Shown here piece by piece: positions 9,871 to 19,243 of a stretch of DNA of 64,000 bases. The notes beneath the pieces are model-generated. The model was not told the origin of the DNA. It worked only from the letters and a program-made list of their open reading frames with translations, and searched no databases. The translations under genes were made by a program, and so were the position numbers. The stretch is taken from assembly GCA_905221605.1 (NCBI GenBank), contig CAJNDS010000735.1:628001-692000 (forward strand), read 5' to 3'. Position 1 is the stretch's first letter, and each line of letters starts with the position of its first letter. The DNA is from Symbiodinium natans (lineage: Eukaryota > Sar > Dinophyceae > Suessiales > Symbiodiniaceae).

Positions 9871-9990
9871 TACTTGAAGGTTCACGGGTAGTTATAGGTA
9901 GGGTTGGAAGTACCTGAAGTAAAGTGATAACTTACCGTACGAATCACCCTACACGTGCCCTACTTATAGCTACCCATGAACCTCCAAGTG
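9871..9990. mobile_element. TIR element, second full copy of the TACTTGGAGGTTCA family
   Basis: Left end TACTTGAAGGTTCACGGGTA and right end TACCCATGAACCTCCAAGTG are inverted repeats. The interior differs from the 7507 copy. It ends about 20 bp before the CCCTAAA units that precede the reverse-transcriptase remnant. Confidence 0.8.
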
Positions 9991-10019
9991 GATTTTTGAA
10001 TTTCTGAACCCTAAACCCT

Positions 10020-11553
10020 AAACCCTGTGACATTGCCGCGGTCAGTGCTGCTCTGACCCTGGTCCAGCAGCAGGCCTCCGCAATTGGACTGCAACTCAAC
10101 CTGCGTAAGTGCGAAGTTGTGGCTTTGGGACCTATTGATGAGGGCACCATGCGCGCAAGTTTCCCGGCTGCCCTGCTGCTCCATGCTGATGGTTCTGGGA
10201 GAGTGCTCAGGAACTTCGAGTTCCTGGGGGCCGCTATTGGGGACGATGACTTCATCCAGACACACACCCTGGCGCGGGCAGAAAAAGCGGGTGAATTGCT
10301 GGAGGCGCTGGCCGAGCTTGAGGACCCCCAGGTGGGACTACGCTTGCTGCGGGCGTGCGCCGGCTTCTGCCGCATGGTTCACAGCATGCGCTGTAACCCG
10401 CCTGCAGCTCAGGCTGCAGCTTTGGCCCACTTTGATGGGCTGGTGCGGCGGTGCCTCGGTGGTCTCACTGGCATCCATGTTACTGCTGAGCAGTGGTTGC
10501 AAGCCTCTCGAGGGCTCGCGCACGCGGGGCTTGGGCTGCGCTCTTGCTCTGCCCATGCGCCTGCTGCCTACTTGGCCTCGGTGGGGGCCTCCCTGGAACA
10601 CTGCAGTGACCTCGACCCCAACTTCTCAAAGGAGGCCGTTCAAACCTCGAACCATGTGGTCGGGGCTTTCCACCTGTTCCAGAACGCCGTGGGCAGTCGG
10701 GTTGCTACGCTTGCTGCTGCTTTGCAAAGCAAGCAACGCGACCTGTCTCAGCTTTTGGACTCCACCTGCTTCGCTGCCCAGCTTGAACACTAGCAGCCAC
10801 GTCGCTCGGGCTGCCCTTCACTCTGAAGCGGGGTTGGGGGCGCGCGCCTTCCTCAACGCCATGCCCTCAGGACGCACGCGCATGGAGCCTGCCGCCTTCA
10901 TTGCCGAGTTGCGAATCCGCCTGGGGGTGCCCGAAGCCACTGATGATTGCTGGTGTCCTCGCTGCGATGGGGTCTTGGACTGCTGGGGCTACCACGCTGG
11001 CATGTGTGTGGCTGGCGGCGAACGGACTCTGAGACACAACGCTGTCCGTGACCTTGTGTGTTCCTGGGCTGCGCGGGCTGGCCTTCGGCCGGAGAAGGAG
11101 CGCCCGAACCTTCTGCTGCCCACTTGCCCTGAAGACACGCAGACAGGCAGACGTCGCCCTGCCGATGTCTTTCTGCCTGCCCTTGCTGGGTCTCCCGCTG
11201 CGCTTGGCTTCGCTGTTACAGCGCCTCAGCGGCAGGAGACCCTAGCACTGGCAGGCAGGGAGACAGGCGCGGCGGCTGCTGCCTACGCCCGCCACAAGGA
11301 GGCGCACTTGGGCACTGCGCAGGCCTGTGAGGGCCAGGGCGTGGTGTTTGTGCCGATGGTGGTGGAATCCACAGGCACATGGGACAAAGGTGCGGGCATC
11401 GTCCTCCAGCACATTGCGCGGGCTGTGGCTGCGCGGACTGGCGAGGAGCCCCAGCGTGCACATTCCGCCCTCATGCAGGAGCTGTGCGTTCTGATCCGTG
11501 CCCATCGGGCGCGGGCGGCCCTGCGCCGCCGCGCTGAAGCTGCGGAGACATGA
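10020..11553 (+). pseudogene. LINE-type reverse transcriptase, 5'-truncated and frameshifted
   Basis: The readable part starts just past where the catalytic YADD box of the palm domain would lie: LQLNLRKCEVVALG is the conserved block after it, so fingers and active site are missing. The frame runs to a stop at 10794-10796; from about 10797 the protein continues in the next frame to TGA at 11551-11553, consistent with a one-base insertion at the stop. The second part carries the C-terminal CxxC...HAxxC block (about 10948-11013), then GGERTLRHNAVRDLV and RRRPADVFLPAL, as in non-LTR retrotransposon ORF2 proteins that I know from dinoflagellates. Telomere-like CCCTAAA units precede it. Not functional. 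Confidence 0.85.
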
Positions 11554-11960
11554 TGCTTGGAAGCAGCATGGAGCTGCGCTGGGGGAGACCCGGTGTACTG
11601 GGGGTGTACTGGGTAGATGTGGACGCCCGCTCGTACAGTACGACACGGGCCCACGACCCTGTGTAAATGTCTGTCCATGACTGTGCACGTTGGAAGGGGC
11701 GATGCTGGAGGCAAAGGATTTCCGCACCTTCCTGGAAGCACGGAGCTGCGCTCGGGAGGACCCGGCGTAGTAGGGGGGGGGCGGTTGACGGGCCTTGCTG
11801 CGTCTTCCGTCCGCGACCCTTAGTGTCGGTTTTGCTCGGTGGAGCGCTGCTTGCTAGAATCGTCTTGATGCTTGGAGTTCTGGCATGGGTTTGAGCACCT
11901 GCTCAGCGGTTGCCACAAGCAGATGAGACTTCAATGGACAAGGAATGAGTCGTAAAAAAA
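11554..11960 (+). other. Presumed 3' untranslated tail of the LINE, ending in A-run
   Basis: No open frame with coding look. It contains an imperfect direct repeat of about 45 bp (GGAAGCAGCATGGAGCTGCG near 11560 and GGAAGCACGGAGCTGCG near 11732). It ends GAGTCGTAAAAAAA, and the A-run is followed directly by CCTAAACCCTAAA. Confidence 0.55.
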
Positions 11961-12059
11961 CCTAAACCCTAAATGGTGTTTTTCCCCACCTTCGGTGTGG
12001 GGTTGTTAGATTTTAATCTCAACTCTTCTCCTCGTCCGGAACTCTTCTCCTCGCCCTGT

Positions 12060-12340
12060 CTACTCAGAGACTCCCTGAATTGCCCAACCCCAGACACTCC
12101 CTGGACTGCCCAACCCCAGAGACTCCCTTGGAGTGCCCAACCGCCCAACCCGAAAAATTTCTGGAGTGCCCAAATCAGAAACTCCCTGGAGTGCCCAACC
12201 CCAGAGACTCCCTGCAAACGCCAGAGACTCCCTGGAGTGCCCAACCCCGAGACTCCTTGGAGTCCAACGCCAGAGACTCCCTGGAGTGCCCAACCCCAGA
12301 GATTTCTGGAGTGCCCAACCCCGGAGACTCCCTGAAGGTG
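12060..12340. repeat. Minisatellite, unit about 28 bp
   Basis: About ten irregular units of the type GAGACTCCCTGGAGTGCCCA followed by ACCCC. Each unit contains the short mirror GACTCCCTGGAGT. Open frames on both strands arise from the repeat. Confidence 0.9.
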
Positions 12341-12935
12341 GGGATGTTCGAAGTAAAATAATTAGGAGTACACTGGGACAACGTCGGTCTAGGTACCACG
12401 TACCTCCTGCATTACAATAATGATACATGAAGTCCTTTAAAGGGTATTGGGTTGTTTGGGCCCGAAGAGAACGGAAGCTGCCTTAATCATGTCCCGTTTT
12501 GGGGAGATTCTGGGGTAGGGCTGTAGAATTTGGGAATTTGGGGGGGGGGGGGGGGGGGGAGGGTTGTATAGGCTTCAACGACTCGAGTTGTGTGGTCTGG
12601 ACTTTCAGGAGGTTTGAGCCTAGAGCTTTTGGGTGTTCGGGTTGTCGGGGTTGTCGGGCTTAGGGCTTTGGGGGTGCTTAGAGCTCGGGTTTCAGTTTAA
12701 TTAGGGTGTAAGACTTACTTAGGGTTTAGGCTCAGAGCTTATGATTTACCACTTCACCTACCGTCGGGATCCAATGGTGGTTCACCGGAGAATTCGTTCA
12801 GCTGCGTCCGTGTGAATGAATCACACCTACAGAGACCCATCTGACATTAGAGACTCAAAATGATGTCTCAATCATTCAGGTATGTATGTCCCTAAACGCT
12901 AAACCCTAAACCTCGTCACGAAACCCCAACCCTAA
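12341..12935. other. Unique stretch, no gene seen
   Basis: Contains a G-run of about 20 (12540-12559) and GT-rich sequence. No open frame with protein-like content and no RNA gene recognised. Confidence 0.5.
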
Positions 12936-13028
12936 GGGTCCATGTACCTGACTAGGGAATACTTGGGCCTTAAATTACTGCCTGTATGGGGACTTTGGGA
13001 CGCAAGTATATGACAAGAAGGTACATGG
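12936..13028. mobile_element. TIR element, GGTCCATGTACCT family
   Basis: GGGTCCATGTACCTGACTAG to AAGGTACATGG. It differs from the copy at 16504-16596 by only about two bases, so the two are recent relatives. Confidence 0.8.
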
Positions 13029-13148
13029 TTTGGGGTTTAGGGTTTAGGGTTTAGGGTTTAGGGTTTAGGGTTTAGGGTTTAGGGTTTAGGGTTTAGGGTT
13101 TAGGCGACCCCTAGGATAAGAGTCGAGCATGCCAAGCCCTGACCGACA

Positions 13149-13218
13149 CAGGGCGGACTGGGCCACGGCTGCGTTCTCACGGAGCAGCGCCTGATGATGT
13201 ACCAGCAGGCTTGTGCTT
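13149..13218 (+). CDS. Candidate micro-exon, unknown protein
   Basis: Starts after CCGACACAG, is open, encodes HGCVLTEQRLMMYQQACAS and meets GG/GTTTAGGG. Flanked by TTTAGGG arrays on both sides. No partner assigned. Confidence 0.25.
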
Positions 13219-13480
13219 CTGGGTTTAGGGTTTAGGGTTTAGGGTTTAGGGTTTAGGGTTTAGGGCTAGGGTTTCGGGTTTAGGATTTAGGGTATCGGGT
13301 TTCGGTTTTAGGGTTTAGGGTATAGGGTATAGGGGTCGGAAGGACTGGTAGTATTCCCTTACAGCCCCGATATATAAGAATACTATGAAGAACCTCCCCT
13401 CCCCGCACAAAGAAAAAATCTAGCTATCAAGGGCACGACGTACGAACTCGTAGTTACATGCCACTACCCAGCATCGCTTG

Positions 13481-13590
13481 CCCTAAGGATCCATGTACCT
13501 ATATAGTATATACTTGTGCCCTAAAGCTACTATCTAGGAACCCCTTTAAGGCCCAAGTATGTACTATATAGGTACATGGATCCTTAGGGT
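13481..13590. mobile_element. Near-perfect palindrome of the GGTCCATGTACCT family
   Basis: CCCTAAGGATCCATGTACCT at the left is mirrored by AGGTACATGGATCCTTAGGG at the right; the stems extend over about 36 bp with ATATAGTATATACTTG inside. This is the best preserved inverted repeat of its family here. Confidence 0.85.
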
Positions 13591-13617
13591 TGTATTTAGG
13601 TAATGAACCTTATAAAC

Positions 13618-13740
13618 TTTGGCAGCCCAGTGGTGCCCCTTTACCCTTTTTTTCGGTTCAAGGTCCCCTTCAAAAGTAACCAACCCAAAAAAGTGTACCC
13701 TTATTATAAATGGTTACTGGGATATCAAGCAAAGTTATAT
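13618..13740 (+). mobile_element. Relative of the CCCAGTGG/CTGGG element
   Basis: GCCCAGTGGTGCCCC, a pyrimidine run, CAAGGTCCCCTTC, AACCAACCCAAAAAAG and TTACTGGG follow the same order as the sequence at 20925-21025. Part of the same blocks is seen at 5345-5375. Confidence 0.5.
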
Positions 13741-13942
13741 TGGTACTCCGATTCCAATGTGGGGAATATTCCCAGATTTCCGCGCTCTACGCGACCCGGA
13801 GAGGGCGTGCAGAGGGGGTTTAGGGTTTAGGGTTTTGGGTTTAGGGTTTACGGTCTACGGTTTAGGGTGTACGGTCTACGGTCTACGGTTTAGGGTTTAG
13901 GGTTTAGGGTGTAGGGTTTGGGGTTTGGGGTTTAATTAGGGT

Positions 13943-14539
13943 TTAGGGTTCACTGGAAGTCCAGACAGGTCCACAAAAACATACAGGGTTCGTATGGGGA
14001 AAGTCGCGGTTCATGGGGGTCTCGAAATGGCGGAGCAATCTGCGCCACTCTGCCTTGGGCCCATCAATGTCACACCACCGTTGACACCATATCCTAACAT
14101 TCTTGGGAAAGTACGCGTTTCGCCTAGGTGAAATGCGTGTTTTTGCCTGATTACAAACAAGGCCAATTTTTGCGAGTACCGTCGCGAACCCATGGGTTTT
14201 TGCAGAATTGTCATGCTGTGGTTTTGTTGGTTGGAGGTGCAGCGCAATGCATTCGGACCATACTTTGTGTGCGTCTTCTGCTGTCGGGGTCAAAGCTTTG
14301 CAGCGGCCTTGCCGGTCTTGACAAGCAAGTCTGAGGAACAAACGCTGTAAACAGCAGCGTTTGCGGCATGTTCGCAAAGGCATGAACACTTGTGCATGAA
14401 CACCTGTGAAAGCTCTTCTGGTTGCAGAAGCATCAATCAGACTCTTGCAATATGTCGAAAAGCCAAACACGCTGAACATCCCAGTGTTGCGGGCATGCTT
14501 GCAAAAGGCTTGTGACAGCGGGTCTTGTTCCAGAAACAT
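13943..14539 (-). CDS. Hypothetical protein, 198 residues
   Basis: The longest clean frame of the telomere-like part, read right to left from ATG 14539 to a stop at 13943. It is Cys- and Arg-rich with a middle part that looks like ordinary protein (AEDAHKVWSECIALHL, FPKNVRIWCQRWCDIDG). The 600 bp island is flanked by TTTAGGG on the left and CCCTAAA on the right, the opposite of most islands. No family recognised. Competing + frames of about 70 codons exist, so coding status is open. Confidence 0.3.
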   Translation of the reverse strand: MFLEQDPLSQAFCKHARNTGMFSVFGFSTYCKSLIDASATRRAFTGVHAQVFMPLRTCRKRCCLQRLFLRLACQDRQGRCKALTPTAEDAHKVWSECIALHLQPTKPQHDNSAKTHGFATVLAKIGLVCNQAKTRISPRRNAYFPKNVRIWCQRWCDIDGPKAEWRRLLRHFETPMNRDFPHTNPVCFCGPVWTSSEP

Positions 14540-14848
14540 CAAACCTCCTGGTGCAGCATGTTGTATAGAGGAGCAAAACCGACCAAACCCGAAACCCGAA
14601 ACCCTAAACCCTAAACCCTAAACCCTACACCCAGCCCTAAGCCCTGAATGCCCTGAAGCCTTAAAGGTTTTTTTGGCAATGGGTACGGTTGCACCGCCGC
14701 AAAGACAATAGCAGGTCCACGGAAGGGTTAGAGTGTCTTGGCATGTTGAGTTCAGTTTAGGGTTTAGGGCTTAGGGCTTAGGGCTTAGGGTTTAGGGCTT
14801 AGGGCTTAGGGCTTAGGGCTTAGGGCTCAGGGCTCAGGGTTTAGACAG

Positions 14849-15186
14849 ATGTGGCTGCTCAGTCGGTTCTTCGCACATCTATTGCGTCTTCTTGCTGCTC
14901 TGACCACGAGGCAGGTCCACTCCGATGAAGCCCTAAACCCTGAACCCGAAACCCTAAACCCGAAACCCTAAACCCCAAACCCCAAACCCTATAACCTTGA
15001 ACCCTAAACCCTAAGCCCTAAACCCTGACCCTAAGCCCTAAGCCCTAAACCCCAAACCCGAACCTAGGAGCCTCTTGCAGTCTTCGGTGGGGGTTCTAAC
15101 TGCGCATTTCCGCCGATCGCGTGAAGGTCATAGAAGTCTGCCACCGCCGGATCTACAAGGCCGCCCCTTCCCCCGATCATCCTTTG
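14849..15186 (+). CDS. Candidate two-exon 5' gene end with signal-like N-terminus
   Basis: ATG at 14849 lies after TTTAGACAG. Exon one (27 codons, to 14929) begins MWLLSRFFAHLLRLLAAL, a hydrophobic N-terminus like a signal peptide or anchor, and ends at a GC donor, GCCCTAAAC. Exon two starts at 15081 after CTCTTGCAG, continues in phase 0 for 35 codons and meets G/GTTTAGGG at 15187. The intron is CCCTAAA-type repeat with drift. The downstream continuation is not identified. Without splicing, the first frame stops within the array. Confidence 0.35.
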
Positions 15187-15253
15187 GTTTAGGGTTTAGG
15201 GTTTAGGGTTTAGGGTTTAGGATTTAGGGTTTAGGGTTTAGGGTTTAGGGTAA

Positions 15254-15360
15254 CTAGGACCCGGAGTAGGCCCTTATTTCCTTTTTTTAGGGGTTGGGCT
15301 TCGCTTATAATCCCCTGAAAACCAAAAAGGTGCCCGGTTTTTTCCTAGGCTACTCGTCCT
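15254..15360 (+). mobile_element. TIR element copy (CTAGGACCCAGAG family), diverged right end
   Basis: CTAGGACCCGGAGTAGGCCC on the left; the middle blocks ACCAAAAAGGTGCCC and CTAGGCTACTC follow in family order. It sits at the right end of a TTTAGGG array. A further partial relative follows at about 15430-15490. Confidence 0.6.
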
Positions 15361-15913
15361 TATTCTGTTTTCTCAAGGTTTGGGGGGTTATGGGTTTAGG
15401 GTTTGGGGTTTAGGGTCTAGGGTTTTGGGTTTAGGTTCCCTCATATGCCCCCTTTCACCCAAAATGGGCACTCATTTAATTCCTAGTCGGAGGATGATGG
15501 GGCTTAGGAAGTAGGTTTGTAAGTACCCGAATTGGGGTTATAAGTAATTGTAACTATGGTTGCCCTAAATATGACTCTACTTACTAAGTCCCCTGATCCT
15601 TTAAGTAGGTTACTCTAGGGCCTAGTACAACATGCCCTTAGGTGGCACGCAAGAGTGACGTATGACGTACGTAGCTCGCACTAGACCATTTTGGGTGGCA
15701 GTTAGGTTGTAGGGTTGAAAAGTTTAGGGTTTAGGGTTTAGGGTTCAGGGTTCAGGGTTCAGGGTTTAGGGTTTAGGGTTTAGGGTGGTTTTCACACCCT
15801 ATCCCTTAACATCATCGACGGGTCTTAGGGAGATTTGACCACAGCTGTAGCTACCCATGAACCTCTAAGTGTTGTTCAAAACGCTAGCCCTAGACTCTTT
15901 TACTTGTCTAATG
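15361..15913. other. Mosaic of element fragments and short heptamer runs
   Basis: Contains relatives of the TIR elements (TTCCTAGTCGG, AGGTTACTCTAGGGCCTAG at 15607-15625, ACCCATGAACCTCTAAGTG at 15855-15873) and a TTTAGGG/TTCAGGG array at 15722-15786. No gene seen. Confidence 0.5.
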
Positions 15914-16051
15914 ACCCTAAACCTAAACCCTAAACCCTAAACCCTAAACCCTAAACCGTACACCCTAAACCCTAAACCCTAAACCCTAAACCCTAAACCC
16001 TAAACCCTAAACCCTAAACCCTAAACCCTAAACCCTAAACCCTAAACGGAA

Positions 16052-16190
16052 ATGTCGCTTCTTGGTGGTGATCCCCAAGCCTTTTGCTGCAGAGCCTTCT
16101 GTTCCGGAGCCTGCTTCCTTTATGAAAAGCGTCATCCGTTTAAAAGCGGTATCGCTCATTACGGGCAGCCTAAAATCTGCCCAAAACCCT
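16052..16190 (+). CDS. Candidate exon after a CCCTAAA array
   Basis: Two + frames are open. One starts at ATG 16052 (MSLLGGDPQAFCCRAFC); the other contains CRFLVVIPKPFAAEPSVPEP and looks more protein-like. Which frame is used, and where the exon ends, cannot be fixed. The next island (16236-16290) is again open. Confidence 0.2.
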
Positions 16191-16235
16191 CGGCCCTGAA
16201 CCCTAAACCCTAAACCCTAAACCCTAAACCCTGAA

Positions 16236-16290
16236 GGAGAACCTGGACAGCCTCTGGGATGGTGAGGCCGCCCCTGCCTCAGCTCAAAAT
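16236..16290 (+). CDS. Candidate micro-exon
   Basis: Follows CCCTGAAG and is open (ENLDSLWDGEAAPASAQ in one frame). It runs into AAAATACTCGGTAGGC, the start of a dispersed element also seen at 2735. Confidence 0.2.
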
Positions 16291-16503
16291 ACTCGGTAGG
16301 CTTCGGTAGGGTTTAGGGTTTAGGGTTTAGGGTTTAGGGTTTAGGGTTTAGGGTTTAGGGTTTAGGGTTTTGGCTTTAGGGTTTAGGGTTTAGGGTTTAG
16401 GGTTTGGGGTTTGGGGTTTGGGGTTTGGGGTTTAGGGTTTCGGGTTTAGGGTTTTCATGATTATTCTGTTTTTTTGTGCGTTTTTTAGAAACCCTAACCC
16501 TAA

Positions 16504-16596
16504 GGGTCCATGTACCTGACTAGGGAATACTTGGGCCTTAAAGTATTGCCTGTATGGGGACTTTGGGACGCAAGTATATGACAAGAAGGTACATGG
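16504..16596. mobile_element. TIR element, GGTCCATGTACCT family
   Basis: Nearly identical to 12936-13028, and both are followed by TTTAGGG or TTTGGGG units starting in the same place. Confidence 0.8.
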
Positions 16597-16644
16597 TTTA
16601 GGGTTTAGGGTTTAGGGTTCAGGGTTTAGGGTTTAGGGTTTAGG

Positions 16645-17173
16645 TTGTAGGGTTTTCCCTTATGGGGTTTCAGAGGATGATATTCTGCAGAGGGTCTTAA
16701 GGGCCATCCTAGCATAGATAGGAGGCAACTACGAAAGGGTTTTTGGGGTTTAGGGTCTAGGCAACTAGTAGAGGGTCTTAAGGGGTTTAGTGCTCAGGGC
16801 CCCTAATTATATGGGGGTTTCCGAACTTAGGGGCACCTTATTTGGGTCTTTGGGGGGTCTATTGTGGGTGTTCCCTACTTTCGTAAACCCCCAAAATACC
16901 TTTAGTACCTGGGAAAGCAGCCCGCGGGCACTGCGCGGAACATGTCGCGAGAATGGAAAGCTTGCTCTTTAAACACCACCCCCCCCCCCCCCCCCCCGGC
17001 CGAGCAGTAGGTGCAGGCTTGCCTGATCTTAGGGATTCTTGGGAATCATTTTTCGTTTTTGGCCACTGTAATTCCTAAGAAAGCAGCTAAAATATTTTTT
17101 TTGCTGCGGCTCCAAGTATGGTGATCCCCGCTTCGTCGTCTTGGTGTCGTGGCGGCGAGTTCTTGTCGTTGTT
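16645..17173. other. Element fragments, C-run and unique sequence, no gene assigned
   Basis: Holds GAGGGTCTTAAGGGCCATCC (16689), a related block at 16760, a C-run at 16978-16997 and AT-rich sequence. A 60-codon frame at 16790-16972 has no coding support. Confidence 0.45.
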
Positions 17174-17554
17174 TGAGGGTTTAGGGTTTAGGGTTTAGGG
17201 TTTAGGGTTTAGGGTCTAGGGTCTAGGGTCTAGGGTCTAGGGTCTAGGGTCTAGGGTTTAGGGTTTAGGGTTTAGGGTTTAGGGTTTAGGGTTTAGGGTT
17301 TAGGTGAAGCATCGGGCCCTAGGTGGCACCTGTGGTCAGGCGACTGACTCACTCTCTCACTCCTTTGTGGTACTTTACTGTAACTTTAGATCCTTACCTT
17401 TTTTTGGGTTTATTGGGTTGCTTATTAAGGCAGCTAAGAGTTTTATTTATAGCTACCCTCCTGAGTGCAGCCAAGACTCACTCACTTTGTAGGGTTGCGT
17501 TTCAGGGTCTAGGGGGGTTTAGGATCCTGGTTGCAGGGTGTCAGGGCCGAGATC

Positions 17555-17830
17555 ATGGGCAAGCGAGGACATTATGGCATTCGTCTCCCGAATTGTAAGT
17601 GTCCGACCTGTGCAGCCCTTCATGTTCACTGCTTCAAGCAAGAAGTCGTCCTGCCTAGCATCGAGACGTGGCCCAAACCCTCTTGGGCAACACAAAGGAA
17701 ACCTAAGCCACCAAGGCCACATCCCGGGAGCATGGGCCCTTACACCCTCCTTTACACCCCCTCCCCCCCTTGCCTTGTTACGTGCACACGTGCCGCAGCT
17801 CAGGACAAGCTTCCCAGCAAGGAAAGCTTA
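17555..17830 (+). CDS. Hypothetical protein fragment with CxC-xx-C motif
   Basis: From ATG 17555 the frame encodes GIRLPNCKCPTCAALHVHCF, a small Cys/His cluster that could bind a metal, followed by a Lys/Pro-rich part. The frame stays open to 18163, but after about 17830 it enters degenerate GGGTTTCGG repeats and the G-rich tract, so the real end is unknown. GTAAGT at about 17597 would be a good donor and could end the exon earlier. No family recognised. Confidence 0.25.
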
Positions 17831-17967
17831 GAGGCTGGCTGGGGTTTCGGGTTTCGGTTTTCGGGTTTCGGGTTTCGTGTTTCGGTGCTCTTGCTTGTGC
17901 AAGGATGGTGGTGTGCTTTGTCAAGATGTTGCTCGAAGGTGTTGGTTTGTGCTTTGTTCTGCAGGTG

Positions 17968-18046
17968 CGGGGGGGAGGGGGGGGGGAGGGAGAGGGGGCG
18001 GGGGGGGAGGGAGGGGCCGGGGAAGAGGGATAGAGGGCGGTGGGGG
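17968..18046 (+). repeat. G-rich low-complexity tract
   Basis: Nearly pure G/A on the + strand with many GGG runs, able in principle to form G-quadruplexes. Open frames across it are compositional. Confidence 0.8.
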
Positions 18047-18397
18047 CCAGTTTCCACCCAGCAAGTGCAAAAACTTGCGGCGGCCCAGGTGCCGTCACAG
18101 GCATTCATGACTTCAGTCACAATCACAAGCACAATCACACCCAATAATCCCGACACCGTCTGATACCGTGTGCATGTAACCCTTGACATGGTAACTGAGG
18201 TTCCTGTCAGGATTGTGTCAGGGGTGTTTCTCAGGTGTTCGGGTTCAGGGTTTAGGGCTTTCGGTGTTGCTTGGAGTTGCATGCGTAGGCATTACTTCCT
18301 TATTTAGGGTACTGATAACTCTGCTTATAGCGACCCATTAACCTCCAAGTAAGGGGGCTTCGAGCTTGTGGAGTTCAGGGTAATACTTGGAGGTTCA

Positions 18398-18515
18398 CCC
18401 AGAGACTCCAAGAGACTCCAAAACCCCTTAATAAGGAATATACCTTAAATTATAATCGGAACCCTAATATGATTTAAGGTATATTCCTTAATTAAGGGGT
18501 TGTGGAGTCTCTGGG
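18398..18515. mobile_element. P109 palindromic element with a duplicated 10-mer
   Basis: Same ends as the 1868 copy, but the left end has AGAGACTCCA twice. It begins exactly where an end of the TACTTGGAGGTTCA family stops (TACTTGGAGGTTCA/CCCAGAG), so one element was inserted at the other's edge. Confidence 0.8.
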
Positions 18516-18533
18516 GCATGGTGCTTATTAGCC

Positions 18534-18584
18534 AATTATAACTGTACTTTTAACCCACTTGTAAGTGCAGTTATAAGTACAGTA
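18534..18584. mobile_element. Small AT-rich palindrome between two P109 copies
   Basis: AATTATAACTGTACTTTTAA and AGTGCAGTTATAAGTACAGT are partly mirror images. Non-coding. Confidence 0.5.
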
Positions 18585-18693
18585 CCCAGAGACTCCAAAA
18601 CCCCTCAATTAAGGAATATACCTGAAATCATATTAGGGTTCCTATCATAACTTAAGGTATCTTCCTTAACTCAAGGGTTTTGGAGTCTCTGGG
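18585..18693. mobile_element. P109 palindromic element
   Basis: 109 bp, CCCAGAGACTCCAAAACCCC at the left and its complement at the right. Followed 12 bp later by an open island (18705-18830) that looks coding (YRGKGGATGEKKLDRSG). Confidence 0.85.
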
Positions 18694-18704
18694 TCATTGG
18701 TCAG

Positions 18705-18830
18705 GCCAAGTAGGGGTGCCACTGGCATACAGAGGGAAGGGGGGAGCTACTGGTGAAAAGAAACTTGACCGCTCCGGCAGATGCGGCTCGCAGCCGCTCC
18801 TCGACCTTAAGCCCCTAGACCGAAACAATA
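18705..18830 (+). CDS. Candidate exon downstream of a P109 element
   Basis: Starts after TTGGTCAG, open for about 40 codons with the content GVPLAYRGKGGATGEKK, and runs into degenerate CCCTTAAA units. The donor could be one of several GC dinucleotides; phase to the next exon (18946) not fixed. Confidence 0.25.
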
Positions 18831-18945
18831 AACCCTTAAACCCTAAACCCTAAACCCTAAACCCTTAAACCCTTAAACCCTTAACCCCTTAAACCCTTAA
18901 ACCCTAAACCCTAAACCCTTCAGGGTTGAGGGCTGAAGGCTTAAG

Positions 18946-19243
18946 ATCGCGCGCCCCTTGCTTCGAAACGCTTGATGCTGGGGCAGCTTAAACGAAGTTG
19001 GGCATCGCTTCGTGGGGTTCCTGTCCCAGAGACTCCAAAACCCCTTAATTAAGGAATTTGCCTTAAATCATATTAGGGTTCCTATTATATTTTAAGGTAT
19101 CTTCCTTAATTCAGGGGTTTTGGAGTCTCTGGGTACGTCCCTCCACCATGAAAAAAGGCACCCACAAAGGGACCCTATTTTAGAACACACGCACACACAT
19201 TCGAGAGCTGGCTACAAAGCATCCCGATATTCCTGCAACCTGA
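18946..19243 (+). CDS. Candidate two-exon 3' gene end around a P109 element
   Basis: Exon 18946-19016 (after GGCTTAAG; content ASKRLMLGQLKRSWASLRG) ends at GT 19017. Exon 19184-19243 starts after CTATTTTAG and encodes NTRTHIRELATKHPDIPAT, then TGA. The joint is phase 0 on both sides. The 167 nt intron is mainly the 109 bp palindrome at 19025-19133. The N-terminal part is missing or lies in the exon at 18705. Unknown family. Confidence 0.35.
19025..19133. mobile_element. P109 palindromic element, candidate introner
   Basis: Third 109 bp copy with both TIRs intact. It lies between two open islands that join in frame once it is removed. Confidence 0.8.

Noticed and set aside
11216..11741. Minus-strand open frames opposite the LINE C-terminal domain
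   Set aside because: Shadows of the GC-rich + frame that carries the family motifs.
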